NCBI GenBank assembly: GCA_900074885.1
Contig: FJUW01000038.1
Coordinates: 431,776-495,775, forward strand
DNA: 64,000 nt
DNA from: Rhynchosporium graminicola
Lineage: Eukaryota; Ascomycota; Leotiomycetes; Helotiales; Ploettnerulaceae
Direction of reading: 5' to 3'
A program made the translations under genes and the position numbers. Positions 22,978 to 33,961 of this stretch are shown one piece after another. Under the pieces are notes generated by a model that was not told the DNA's origin, searched no databases, and worked only from the letters and a program-made list of their open reading frames with translations. Positions within the stretch are counted from its first letter, which is position 1; each line of letters begins with the position of its first letter.

Positions 22978-25015
22978 CTAAACTCTGAACCTAAATCCAC
23001 CAGAGTTGATTGCCCCCTCTACATGAATTCCTTGCTCAAGTTTCCTATTCAACCTTACCAGGATAATTCGCAGGGTTGTAGCCGCCAGAATAGCCATGAG
23101 AGCCATGGCACAGTTGACGCTCATAGCTGTGACGTATCGAGGCTTAGCCTTGTCTGTGTACATGTAACTGGCATAGATGGAACTACTATTCGAGACAGCA
23201 TTGATGAAGGCGAGAGCAGCTGCTCTCTTCGCTGGAGGACGAGGAAGCGAGTTGCTTATCCATGCTAACGCTACTACGAAGCTAGATCGCAAAAGTCAGC
23301 TGAATACCATGCAAATTGAAGTTCCGTTTCCGTTTCTACAAAACTTCCATGATTTCCGAAGTGTCATTCCAGCTTCAAGAACTCCCAAATTTCCGCAAAA
23401 CACAAATCAAGAAGTATTTCTTACCCGCTGTAGACTCCAGGCACCATGAGCATCATTGCGACGTATCGCGGAGCTGTTTTCGTTGTTGCCGCTGCAAGGA
23501 TGTAGGCAAAAATAGCGAAAAGGAGAGGAACAGTGATGTGCAAAAATCGTTCGCCAGTGCGATCTGTGGGAAATCAGATTTGGTCACTTCATAGCCATGG
23601 GAGCTCATACCTGCATGCCATGAGTTTAAGAAAGTAGTGATGACTGCAAGGACATATGGAGGAGCGGTCAAAAGCAGTGTGACGACATCACTCTTCCCGA
23701 GAGTCTTGACCACGGTTCTGTTCTGCATTAGACTGAGCTGCTAGATCTTTGACAGAGGACTTACGGGAAGAAGTTCGTGACGGTTCCTGAAGCGACAATT
23801 CCAAAGAGGAGAACCATCAGAACGTATAACTTGATGTCCGTAAAAGCAAGTTTCATTCCAACAAGGAAGGATTGCTGCTTGCTATCAACCCAATCATCCT
23901 CTCCGACATCTTCCTCCAGGCGCCAGATCGCCAGCTGGCGTTCCTCGTCTGTCAGCCATGAAGTCGTTCTCGGGAAGTTTGGTAATACGAAGAAAGCTGC
24001 TACAGCAATTCCAACTGTGATAGCGCCCTCTATAATGAAAAGCCAACGCCAGGCTCGTAGTCCATGTAATCCGTCCATGTGCGCTTTCACCGCAGCGGCA
24101 ATGAGTCCCGAGAAAGCGCCACTGATCAACGCTCCACTGTAAAATATAGCTGTTCGGAAGCCAAGTTCCTTTCGAGTATACCAGCAACTGAGATAGTACA
24201 AACACCCAGGCTATGCAGTAAGTTAGCGGTCTGTGACAGTGTTTAGGCCTGGCGCTTACAAAGTATGCAGCTTCAACAAAACCAAGGAAAAAGCGGCACG
24301 CGATAAGTCCACCAAAGTTTTGACATCCTGCTGTTGCTGTGGATATGACACCCCAAACGATCATACACACTGGTAAGTAGATCGCAGGTTTCCCGATCTT
24401 ATTCAAGAACAAATTCGACGGTACCTGCATAAGCAGGTATCCAACAAACAGAATTGAGACAGAAGTCTTAGGGGGAATTAGCACATTTTTAAGTGTGACA
24501 TGACCACTTCAACTAACATTAAATTCTGTTGTGGAAAGATTCAGGTCTTGCATGAGTCCCGCCAATTTCGCAGCTGCAATATTGTTCTAGCAAGAGTCAT
24601 GGTTTAGCATAATACTTTCACCAACTTTAGTCAAGAGCTTACACGGTCAAGATAGTTCATGATATACCTAGGTAGTATGTTAGCAATGTCATCAGAAAGG
24701 GTCCAAATTGCGGCATCAAGACGGAACCATATTCAAATTCTCCGAAAAGAAAGTTGCGTGCCCTTACATCAAAACAATCATAGGCATGATGCGTAGATCT
24801 AATTTCCTTTTCAGCCTTGACTCGGTTGCTGCCCGTACTTCTGGAGTCATATTGCGAATGAATGCCGGAGCCTGATGTGACTGAGGCGCAATTTCTGCGG
24901 CACTGAGACCCTTCCCAGCATGATCAATCTGCTGGGTATCGATTTTGCCCTCTGAGTTAGAATCGAAATCGCCAACAACGATGCCTTTCTCGAGGTTCTC
25001 ATGCGTGGTGGCCAT
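22978..25015 (-). CDS. MFS permease of the allantoate/nicotinate (Dal5-like) family
   Basis: Eight exons on the minus strand: 24768-25015, 24643-24667, 24518-24586, 24260-24466, 23765-24210, 23611-23717, 23425-23563 and 22978-23281. All introns are GT-AG and in frame, giving 514 aa. The model includes a 25-nt exon coding YIMNYLDR, the conserved start of transmembrane segment 1. About 12 membrane segments are visible. Family signatures include the segment with VPSNLFLNK, CRFFLGFVEA, the cytoplasmic WLTDEERQLA loop and NSWHADRTGERFLH. Members of this anion:cation symporter family take up small carboxylates such as allantoate, nicotinate, pantothenate or biotin precursors at the plasma membrane. 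The substrate cannot be read from the sequence. Confidence 0.93.
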
Positions 25016-25817
25016 ATTCAGATCTCAATGCTGTTCTTGAACTTGCTCGCTCGCTCGTTCGACAAAAGTCCTACTAGGTTTCAGTATCGTGCTGGTATAG
25101 GATGAAATTATAAATTGTGGTACAGTAGAAGATGCCTAAAGACAGGAAGGAACATTGAAAGTTTGGGAATGTGAGTAGATGTAGAATACCTGGTGATAAA
25201 GTCCGCCCAAGCGCATCGGCTTTTGATATGCTCTGCCAATGATTCCAAGGATACAGCATTCCACCTCAATTACGCCGAAAGAGAGCTTACCCCAGAGTTT
25301 ATCCAGCCAGTCGTGAGCTTGGAATGGGGACAGGTCCACCAAAGGGACGGCTGAAGGCGGGGTAAAGCTCAACCCATGTTTGCTTTTGGGAAGATCGTCA
25401 CGGCCTTTGACGTTACAGTAACCGAAGATTCAGGTCACACGTAACGGAAGTAATGTGAATGCGGCAAATGAGCTGAGGAGAGATGTCATGGCATGTCGTG
25501 TTGCCAAGCGCTTTCTTTATGTTATATAACTGCCTCACACGTTAGTAAACACTCTGCTTTTATCTTGATCAATCATTAGATAGATTAACTAGGTATTGCG
25601 AGCTATTCAAAGCGGTACCTCTGTCTCTACCTCACGAATGAAATATTCTCTGTCTATTTCTGTCTATATTGTCCGTGTTCGTATCACTGATAATCCCTAC
25701 CATTCGCGAGTCGAAATCTACCATTTCAAAATGGGATATCGTCTCTTAGCAATGTTGGGGCGCGAAATCCTTCAGCTTGTCTATCCATTGGCTATATCAA
25801 TCCTCCCCAATGACTGC
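25016..25817. other. Intergenic, no gene seen
   Basis: Promoter of the minus-strand permease gene plus 3' flank of the next minus-strand gene. Only short unsupported ORFs are present. Confidence 0.45.
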
Positions 25818-26503
25818 TCAGGTACCTAATCAGCAGATGTTCCAACAAGAAGCACCCTGATAACTTACTGATAACTTTTTCTTCCTTGAAGAACTTCCCA
25901 TTCTTCCTCTTCGGCTTTCCTTCAGCTTGCTTCTTCCAAGCTTTCTTTCGTCCGACTCGACTCAATGGAATGCTTCTCTTCTTTTGCTTTTTCTTAAGAG
26001 CCTGCTTTCCCTTGTTTGTGACTTCTTGCAGATGCTCGAGTACCCTGGCTTGGATCCATGGTTTCTCCCAGTAATTGATTCTATCTACGGGCGGTCCGAG
26101 TGAAAACTCATCGTCGGGAAGGTCATCACCCCAGAAATCGAAGCCGTCTTTTGGAAGGAGGTCGTTCTTGTCCGAAACCCAGTCATACAGCCCTAGTAAG
26201 AGGGGTAGTTAGCAATAGTCATAGCAAGAGGACTTCGGTTGAAGGGAACAACGTGTCTCGAGAAATTATTGAGCTATATGGAGGAGGAAACTCTGTTTGA
26301 TCCCATTACCTACATGGAGTGAGACCTGGTCTCAATACTGGTGATGATCTGGGAAGACGCTTTCGAGGTGGTGGGGATGGCAGACCACCAAACAAACCTT
26401 TACCATTTGGATGACCAGGAGAAGCTTTGGTATACAAGCGCGTGCGTGCATCGGCTAGTGTCATGAAGTGTGGCTTTTCTGGATCGAGGAGTGGGTGCTG
26501 CAT
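25818..26503 (-). CDS. Small basic hypothetical protein
   Basis: Minus-strand exons 26314-26503 and 25869-26192, plus a possible 8-nt last exon at 25818-25825, give about 173 aa. Without the last 43-nt intron the frame runs on to a stop at 25792. The first junction uses a GTAGGT donor and restores ...TPW-LYDWVSDKNDLL. The protein starts MQHPLLDPEKPHF. It has a Pro/Arg-rich section, an aromatic-acidic middle (DGFDFWGDDLPDDE) and a strongly Lys/Arg-rich C-terminus (KKKQKKR). The basic tail suggests an RNA-binding, nucleolar or mitochondrial role, but no family is recognised. The first intron and its frame restoration are the best evidence of a gene. Confidence 0.65.
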
Positions 26504-27041
26504 TTCGACAGGATGTTGGTGTAAGTGGTATGACTTTTTCCGATACGTAAAGTAGCCTAATGAGATTCTGATAGGTTGCTGAGAAGGAAGGCAGGTGTTG
26601 AGGTGTTGTGGACGATGTTATTGTGTGATGTGGTAGTATGGAAGAATTATGTTGGAATTGCAGCTGGAAGCTCAGAACAGAAGAGAAGTTTGGAGGATAT
26701 ATAGGACTTTTCAGAAGAACGATTGCCGGTTAAACAATAGTATGAGATCTCGTAAGGGAAAAAAAGGCTTTCCTGCTATTGTGCCAAGATTGTTGACACG
26801 ATCGTTTGACAATACGTAGGAGTAACTTAAGCGAGGCGAACATTCGAAATACCAGGTCAGAAAAATGGAACCACCCTCCAAAGCACTTAAAGTAAGAAAA
26901 GAACTAACCTAAGCTGTGTTTAAGTGACTTCACTCAATTCACTCAATGAATACTGAAGTTCCTGCTATCTCAGAAACAATCACGTACCATCATGCATTTG
27001 GACGAAAACACTATTTTGGAGGTGACGTTTCGTAGTTAGCG
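26504..27041. other. Intergenic, no gene seen
   Basis: Promoter of the basic hypothetical protein and 3' flank of the thioesterase gene. Nothing else is recognised. Confidence 0.4.
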
Positions 27042-28290
27042 CTATAGCTTGGCTTGAGTGACAAGAATCTTCTGCAGACCCTCCTTAAGGGTTGCGTTCA
27101 TCCCACTTGCTACTGGGCGACCACTCTCACGATCGACGAATACATGGACCATTTCTCCAACAGATTTCACTTCTTCAATCCCACGCTCGAAGAGTGCAGC
27201 TTCATATGTGACGCTCGTCTTCCCAAGTTTGTTAACCCGTAAAGCTAAATCTGCAACTGCCGGAAAAGCTATGGATCCGAAGAAATCAACGTGAGAGTGA
27301 ACTGCAAGTCCATACCTAGCAGCCGTCAGTGAACGTTTATGGCAACACAAGCTGTAAGGCGCCATGAATTTTCATCTTCACTTTGAATTTCAAAAAGGCG
27401 AAACATAAGGAAATCTTGTGGGATTTCAGTGCCATTAAACCGATACATTCAGCAGACCAGATAGCAGTTCCTCCCTGCAAAATCGATGGCCAGATGACGG
27501 CAGAGAAATTCTAGATTTTGAAGGAAGGTGTCTCTCTTCTCTTTCATATGCATGCCTTGCTAGCTTGGATCATCTGAAGTCTTCGCCGTAACGGATCCTC
27601 CTTGTGCCGTACCATCGCGTAGCTGTCAATATGTCAGGTTGTGTGAACCTTCGTATTTGCTTGTATATGACCTGTGATAAATTCGTGACTCTCGCAAGTT
27701 TGATGAAGATAAAAACTCCAGACTTAATGAAATAGAAGTTCCTACTGTGAAGAACTTGGTGGATGTAAACCACACTCTTTTATGAGATAAGTGTTGATAA
27801 CGGAATCATAGCTATACCAGCGTTATTAGAGATAGACGGGGGAAACTAGTGAGGTATGATTACTCACAGGAAGTTGTAAATAGAATTGTTCTGTTATCAC
27901 AGGATTTTGAGTCAGCATGTCCCTTTTCAGTAAATGTACTGACATCAAACGGTTCAAGTATGATGGCTCGGATAAAATGTCAGGAATAGCTATTTCCTGG
28001 CTTGAAAAATTGTACATACCACTTCAGAAGGTTAGTATATTAAAGTGACAATGTCTCAGACTGGAATTAGGATCAAGTAAAGGGAAATCGATGTTGATCC
28101 GAGATCACCGAGACTTTGAGGGCGGAAGCTTACTCACTATGATCGTACATGTCGTTATCGGACCTACGGCGCATTAGCTCACAGCACACTGATGTTTCGA
28201 GTTTGATCTGAACTCTTACCACCTGGTTCGGTACTCTAGAATATATCCATAGTCATCTCTCCGACGCTGTTTGAGTCCACGGGTGGCCAT
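27042..28290 (-). CDS. 4HBT hotdog-fold acyl-CoA thioesterase, one junction unresolved
   Basis: Pieces on the minus strand: 28220-28290 (MATRGLK start), 28138-28163, 27868-27890, 27746-27811 and 27042-27315. Joined, they read YRTRW-SDNDMYDH / NNSIYNFL / YDSVINTYLIKECG / YGLAVHSHVDFFGSIAFP, then a C-terminal VGEMVHVFVDRESGRPV segment. This is the usual order of fungal YbgC-like thioesterases of about 150 aa, which cleave acyl-CoA thioesters and carry the catalytic Asp in the (D/S)DNDMxxHVNN motif. Between the second and third pieces the frame needs two extra bases and the expected Val codon is missing. No AG acceptor gives a stop-free fit. The last intron is unusually long (430 nt). It could be a recent pseudogene or contain an error. 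Confidence 0.72.
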
Positions 28291-30915
28291 GACTAAACAC
28301 AAAGGAGCTAGCTCCAGACTTGCGCACAATCCCTTAATAGGTGAACAGTGGTATTTCGACTACCTCAATGTGCACCTCAAGATGTGAAATATATGATCAC
28401 GCCAGTAGTGACGGTAATGATTCTGATATGAATGTATGAGTCTCTTGGCGCGAGCTTCTTGCCGAGGTCGAATGAACCACTCTCCAGCTTACTAATAAGA
28501 CGACTCGCCAAAAGAGAAATCGATTAAACGGCAATGAGGCCACAAGGCATACATACCCCACACGGAAAGTCAACCCTGCATTAAGCACGAAAAGCTTGGG
28601 CATGCCACTTTCTCTCGACAAATTAAGCGAGTATCTACCCCAGTAGGCCGAACCTATTTACCTTTGTTAACTCAGCTGTTACCCTGTTGACTTAATGAAT
28701 AGGGTATACAGGAAATAGAATCCGATTGGTTTAGTAATACTACACTTTCGAGTTGCTTATGGTTCGTGGTTGCTTTATCCTAGAAGTGCTAGAAATACCC
28801 TCTGCCTCTGCTTCAATAGGTACGTTCTCTCTAAGTCGATTATTGAGCGAGCAAAAGCGGCATGCATGGTGCTAGGTGTGTGCCTTGCGGTCTCACGGCA
28901 TGCCCGAATAATCCATCCTATACTTCCGGAAAAGACTACCGTCAAACTAGTGCCCGCTGGATGTTCTCCGGACAGAACTCAAAATTAATTAAAAGCCGAT
29001 ATGTCGATCTTGATACCCCAAATCGAGCCTCGACCACAGATGTCTTGCATTGGCGATCGGCTCTGACGCAAATTATCACTACTGCTGGCTCTTATCCCCC
29101 TTGGTCTTTCACTACTATACGACTTGAAACGAAGACCGGGGATCCACATGGAGTTGAGGTGTCTCTTTCCAGAGAGAGTCGACTCTGTTTAGTGATACCG
29201 GCAATCATCGTATGCCCGACACATGTCCGTTTGACCTGCTGAGATGCCACTGCTAGGCTCAAAAACTAGCTCTAATAAGGTAGACTACATCTCAAATCAC
29301 TCTTACAATCTTGCGCGAATTTTGCCTAATACCAAAGGACCTAGATCCCGGTGACTATAAGAAATTCTCCTTGTGAAGGCACAACCTGCCGTAGTACTCG
29401 TCAGTGGTCAACAAAACCGTATAACATGAACGTATTTTCATTCGGTACATGTTTCATTTTTGGTTAATTGGATGGATGAAATTGCCTGAAGGATGTCCAA
29501 TGGAAGCCTGGCGATTAGTGAAGCATCACCGAGCTCGCCGAAACACCTGCAAATGCAAAGCCATGTCAAACTGTTTTGGCATCATATAAACCCTAAGTCT
29601 GTTTATATCATGAGGGATCCTATCAGGTTCGACCTTTCCTCGAAAGTAATGCGCGTGAGGAGCCAAAGCATCGTTCGAATGAATTGCTCTTCTAGGATCG
29701 ACGCGAACGATAGCTGTTCTAGTCTTTCTTCCTTTCCGTAAGACACAGATCATCGACGATGCGTTTGCATCGCCTCGCTTGTTACATTAAATGGACTGCT
29801 TTGAACTATCGGTTTTATCAGAGCCATTAGGACGTGTGTCATAATACAATTCCAGTGACTCTCTGAGATATTATCTGGAGATATGACTAGAGTTGGAGTT
29901 CACGATTTTTTTTAGGTTTTGGCACGAATGGAAAGTGTAGACATTCAGGACGTCCAATAGAATTCGAGGGGATCTCTAGGGTTTGAAGAGTCAAAGTGTG
30001 CATTTGAGCCAAAGCTTTACAGTTCCAAGGTTTGAAAATTCTTCTATCAAGGAGACTGCCGCATCTAGTTCCAACCTAGCGCTGATAAAAGCACTTTTTG
30101 CTTTTGTCCATACAAATATACAGGCCCTCGATACCGTCGAACAAAGCAACACAGATTCGGACAAACTCGAATCCTCCTGGTAGGAACGATCGCAAAGCAG
30201 AGTCATTGTTCCGGAGGCTTTGGTGGAACGTCGGAAAATTCCCAATTAAGCAAGACTAAGTCCGTTAGTCACACGGGTATCACTATCCTTACGTCTAGCA
30301 TTCGATATGTTCCTAATCCCCTGCTCCTCCGGCGTCCTCGATAGAGTCTAGAAGTTGCAGAACTTTGACTTTTTGACAGTAGCTAGCCAAAGTCTAAATC
30401 ACCGGTACTAGGAACATGCTTCCGATCGATTCCAGAAACGCTCCCATGAGCCATGGAACCGCCCACCCATGTACAAGCCTGCCCAAGCCTACTAGTTGTA
30501 GTTGACCACCTCACCTGCCTCAAACAAGCCAATTGTACGCCACTGCGAAAAGCACTTATTATCTTCCACTATCCATCTCGTCTTGAAGTGCACCTTTCCA
30601 TCTGGACATTCCGAATGGTCCGAATGGTCCGAATGGACAGACTAAATCTCCGTGTTGCAAACTCGCCCGGAAGCCTTGTTTAGTCTGCGCTAGACCTCGC
30701 ATATCTCTTGCGGCTCGCAGTTCTCTGGTATCTTTTATATTCCATGACTTATCCTGTGCTATGTGCGCGCACTCGACATTCTCCTACACGATTGGTTCTG
30801 TTACATGTGACCACTTCATGAACACATTGATGAACTCTTATCTTGCACTCTGGCACAAGGAAACTTAAATTGAATCATAACAAGCGACGGCGTCGTACTT
30901 TACTGTACACCTGAT
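28291..30915. other. Long intergenic region, no gene seen
   Basis: About 2.6 kb between divergent genes, the thioesterase on minus and the bZIP-like factor on plus. ORFs at 28862-29242 and 29493-29741 have no motif, no intron logic and are shadowed on the other strand. The right end holds the promoter of the bZIP-like gene. Confidence 0.45.
30611..30637 (+). repeat. Three tandem copies of a 9-nt unit (CCGAATGGT)
   Basis: Two exact copies and one ending in A lie about 280 bp upstream of the bZIP-like gene start. The copy number could vary between strains, or the repeats could be binding sites, but nothing else supports a function. Confidence 0.55.
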
Positions 30916-33091
30916 ATGGCTGGCGAGCATCTTTCCCGTCCTGGCTTGGAGGAAGCAGTGGATATCGATGAGTCACCAACCAATAAGCCTGGTGCGAAGC
31001 GCAGAGGTATGCGGAACATGCAAATCTCTATATAGAATTCTGCACTTAGCGATTCATCAGCCGTGGACCTTGTCTAACAACAGAAGCATCTCGTGCCGGA
31101 ACTCGTAGTGTTGCGTCTCTTACGCCTGACCAACTCGCACGAAAGCGGGCGAATGATCGAGAAGCCCAAGTAAGATCAGTCCGTACACAGAGCACCAGGG
31201 ATGGTCAAGAACTTGTCCTCACCAAAATCTGTTTCTCAGTCCCTCAATTTGATAGAGTGTCGACATATGCTGACTGTCTTTTGATTAGAGGTCCATCCGC
31301 CAGAGGACGAAGACACACAGTGCGTATTGGAGACGCCTGTTTTCTACTCTTATTTCCCTCGAGAGACACGTTTCATCCTCTTCTCAGGACATCTCCAAGA
31401 AAACGTTTACTTACCCGGGTTGCTTACAGTTGAAGAACTGGAACAAAGGATTCGAGACCTGTCACGAGATCAGGACGCCCGGAACTTTGAACAGATAAAA
31501 CGGCGAAATGAAGAGCTTGAAGTAGAACTGAAACAGCTCAGCGGGCTACTGGGACATTCAGAGAGCAGCTTTGGTACTTCGCCCGAGTTGAATTTTTCAT
31601 CAGGTAAGTTTCAAGTCTTTTCCTGATCCCTTAACAACAGGGTTGCAGTTCGTTTTCAGGAACCCCCACACGCCCTTTAGTAAGAACGCTGCAAGTCAAA
31701 CCTGCTAGTGACCAAAGTATACCAAGTTATCAAGTTGACCAAACTGACATCCTGTAAGTTGAATCCAGGTATAGTACGGACATCTTGACAGAGCCACACC
31801 CATTGGTATATTCCCCGAATTGGAGCGGTCAACAGCACATCGAGGAAATGAGTTCACCCTACCTATCTCATCCCCAGTCAAGTGCAGGCGACCTGCTTTC
31901 GCCATATGCTCCAGATCCCTCAGGGTTACCTTCCGGCTTCTCCGATCCTGGGAGTGGAAGAAGCCAGACTTTTAATCAAGCTGAAGTTGGTCTCAGAGAC
32001 GTTATGAATCCGCAACCAGTGCCTGATCCAATGCCTCAAAGATGCCATAGCCCAAGGCCGCAAGTCAGCCGCAGTAGATCATATCCACACGGAAGATTCG
32101 GTACAGTTGGTTCTCAAGCTCATAGACAATTCACTGACAATACAAAAAGCAGTGCCGTCAGTTGACCTGCCACTTGGGATGGACGCTTACGTGGATGGAA
32201 TCGGGTCACATGTGGCACTGGCAGATCAATCTACATCTCCCGTCAATAGGCCAATGAGGATAAGTGCTACAGGGCTACACCAATCTCACCCTCCGACAGC
32301 CAATCCATTGACCCTGAACCAGAGAACAAATACAGCGGGCCACCAACAGCCGAACGACAATGGATATGAGGTGCCAGGACCTATGATTGGTGTTTCAGCT
32401 TGGGATCTTCCCCTACGGCTCTTGCCACCTTCTGGACCAGTTGCAATAATCCTACATGGACTCGTCGACCGTCAGAGGAATATAGCAACCGAGCACGCTC
32501 ATGGAAGCCAGCCCACTGGTCCATATCATCCGGACCTAAGACCCATGTTGGGCCCAAGAAGGGGTCACAGAATCCATCCAGTCTCATCGACTATTTCTGA
32601 GCTATTCAAGAGACTTGTTTACGTCGGATTTGCCGAGAGAGCCGCGGCCTTACTTCTGGTCTATCACTTCGTACAGTGGCAGATATTGCCCGCTAAGGAA
32701 ACCTACCAAAACATACCTGAATGGTTCCGTCCGCGGGCCTCGGCACTAGCCATAGCACACCCGTTGTGGACATCATTCGTAAGACCACATCAATGAAAAT
32801 CGCCGAAATCGAAGTTACTGACTTGCAATTCAGCTAGTATGGGAAGGTCTTCGAGATGTCGTAATCAGGGACCAACAAAGGTATGCAACAGAAGAGTTCA
32901 TGAATTTATATCAAAATTGCATTACTGTAAATTGGCCATTCAGAGATGAGGATATTGTGGTCCATGTCGGGGATGAAGTGAGGGTCAATGATGCCTTCAA
33001 GCGCCATATTGAAACACAAGCGAACTGGAGTCTGGGCGAACCTTTTCATCGAAGATACCCGGAATTGAGAGGCCTTTATAGGCTCTCTTAA
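30916..33091 (+). CDS. bZIP-like transcription factor with DUF3425 domain
   Basis: Eight exons: 30916-31006, 31084-31169, 31289-31319, 31430-31603, 31660-31716, 31792-32100, 32153-32778 and 32834-33091, giving 543 aa in frame. The basic region LARKRANDREAQ-RSIRQRTK spans about residues 48-67 and is split by an intron between Q59 and R60. A short coiled coil follows (IEELEQRIRDL to about 105), then a Ser/Pro/Gln-rich linker. The C-terminal DUF3425 part has a WDLPLRLLPP segment, ELFKRLVYVGFAERAA, a WQILPAKETYQNIPEWFRP segment and a final WPF / RRYPELRGLY end. Compared with AP-1-like factors the invariant Asn of the basic region aligns with D55. The junction after residue Q in exon 5 uses a GTATAC donor and is the least certain. 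Nuclear regulator; targets unknown. Confidence 0.85.
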
Positions 33092-33448
33092 TCGAAGATT
33101 AACCTTGGCCTGAGGAATCTTGTGTTTTGCGCAAATCGAGGCACGGCATTGGTAGAGAGCAAGTTGGAGTTAGGCGCAGAGATCGAATGGTACATCCAGA
33201 GAGGTATTACTTAGATCAGAATAGGGGACCAGCTTGCAAGGAATATTTCGACATCTCTGTGATTCCTATAGTATAGTCGTAATTTGGGCAAAACATAACC
33301 AATGAACACCCTGTCCAGGTAGCTTATGCCTTGGAAAATACTTCAAAGTGAACCACGAAAGTGCAGTAATAAGTGATCTCAGACTAGTCCTCGAAAAATC
33401 TCATCTTTTGGAATAGTAAGTGTGGCTATAGAAGGTTCGAGAGACACT
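33092..33448. other. Intergenic, no gene seen
   Basis: 3' flank of the bZIP-like gene up to the inverted-repeat element. No ORF of note. Confidence 0.45.
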
Positions 33449-33676
33449 TACAGAGAGGTACAGCGGTTAAGTATTGTTAGTATAATCAGCAGGGGGTGGA
33501 TGACTTTAGTGCAAAAGGGATAATGGCTAGTGCGTACTGACTTCTCGATCACTGATGAAGTTATTTATGCCCTGCTTACGGACCCGGTTCCGGTTACTGC
33601 CACTTGGAGGTAAAGTCGTCTGCCCCCTGCTAATCGTACTAACAATACTTAACCGCTGTACCTCTGTACCTCTGTA
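33449..33676. mobile_element. Short inverted-repeat element (MITE-like)
   Basis: The ends of this 228-bp stretch are near-perfect inverted copies of each other over about 55 bp. The core match is GTACAGCGGTTAAGTATTG (left, 33459-33477) against its reverse complement at 33645-33663. The match continues inward through the AGCAGGGGG sequence near 33488-33496, paired with 33620-33632, and outward to TACAGAG / CTCTGTA. The right arm has an extra tandem copy of CTCTGTAC. The interior has no coding capacity. Length and structure fit a non-autonomous DNA transposon. A TA target duplication is possible but cannot be proved. Confidence 0.75.
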
Positions 33677-33787
33677 GAGCCCTGCTCAGTGCCTGCTCAG
33701 GATGAAAGATAGCTAGTCTATTGGATAGACACCCCTAGAAAGCTGCCCACACGAGGACCAGTTTTTATCACTTCTAATGTTTATTCA

Positions 33788-33810
33788 GGGGGGAGAGGGA
33801 GGGGAGGGGG
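33788..33810 (+). other. G-rich tract, possible G-quadruplex
   Basis: Four or more runs of three to six G separated by single A or AGA lie within 23 nt, about 150 bp upstream of the SNF2 ATPase start codon, on the coding strand. This fits the usual G-quadruplex pattern. A regulatory effect is inference. Confidence 0.5.
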
Positions 33811-33961
33811 TTATAGTAGAAATTACACGTTTCTCCTTCAGCAGTTCCAGTGACTAGGCGCATTTTGAACCTCGGCTAAACCTGCATATCAATCCAAGTC
33901 GCGTCATCCACGACGCTTTTATTGATACGCGACGAAAGAATGCAACACCCTTACCTCACCG

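Noticed and set aside
28862..29242. 126-codon Cys-containing ORF
   Set aside because: Cys spacing is irregular, there is no signal peptide and no supporting intron or context.
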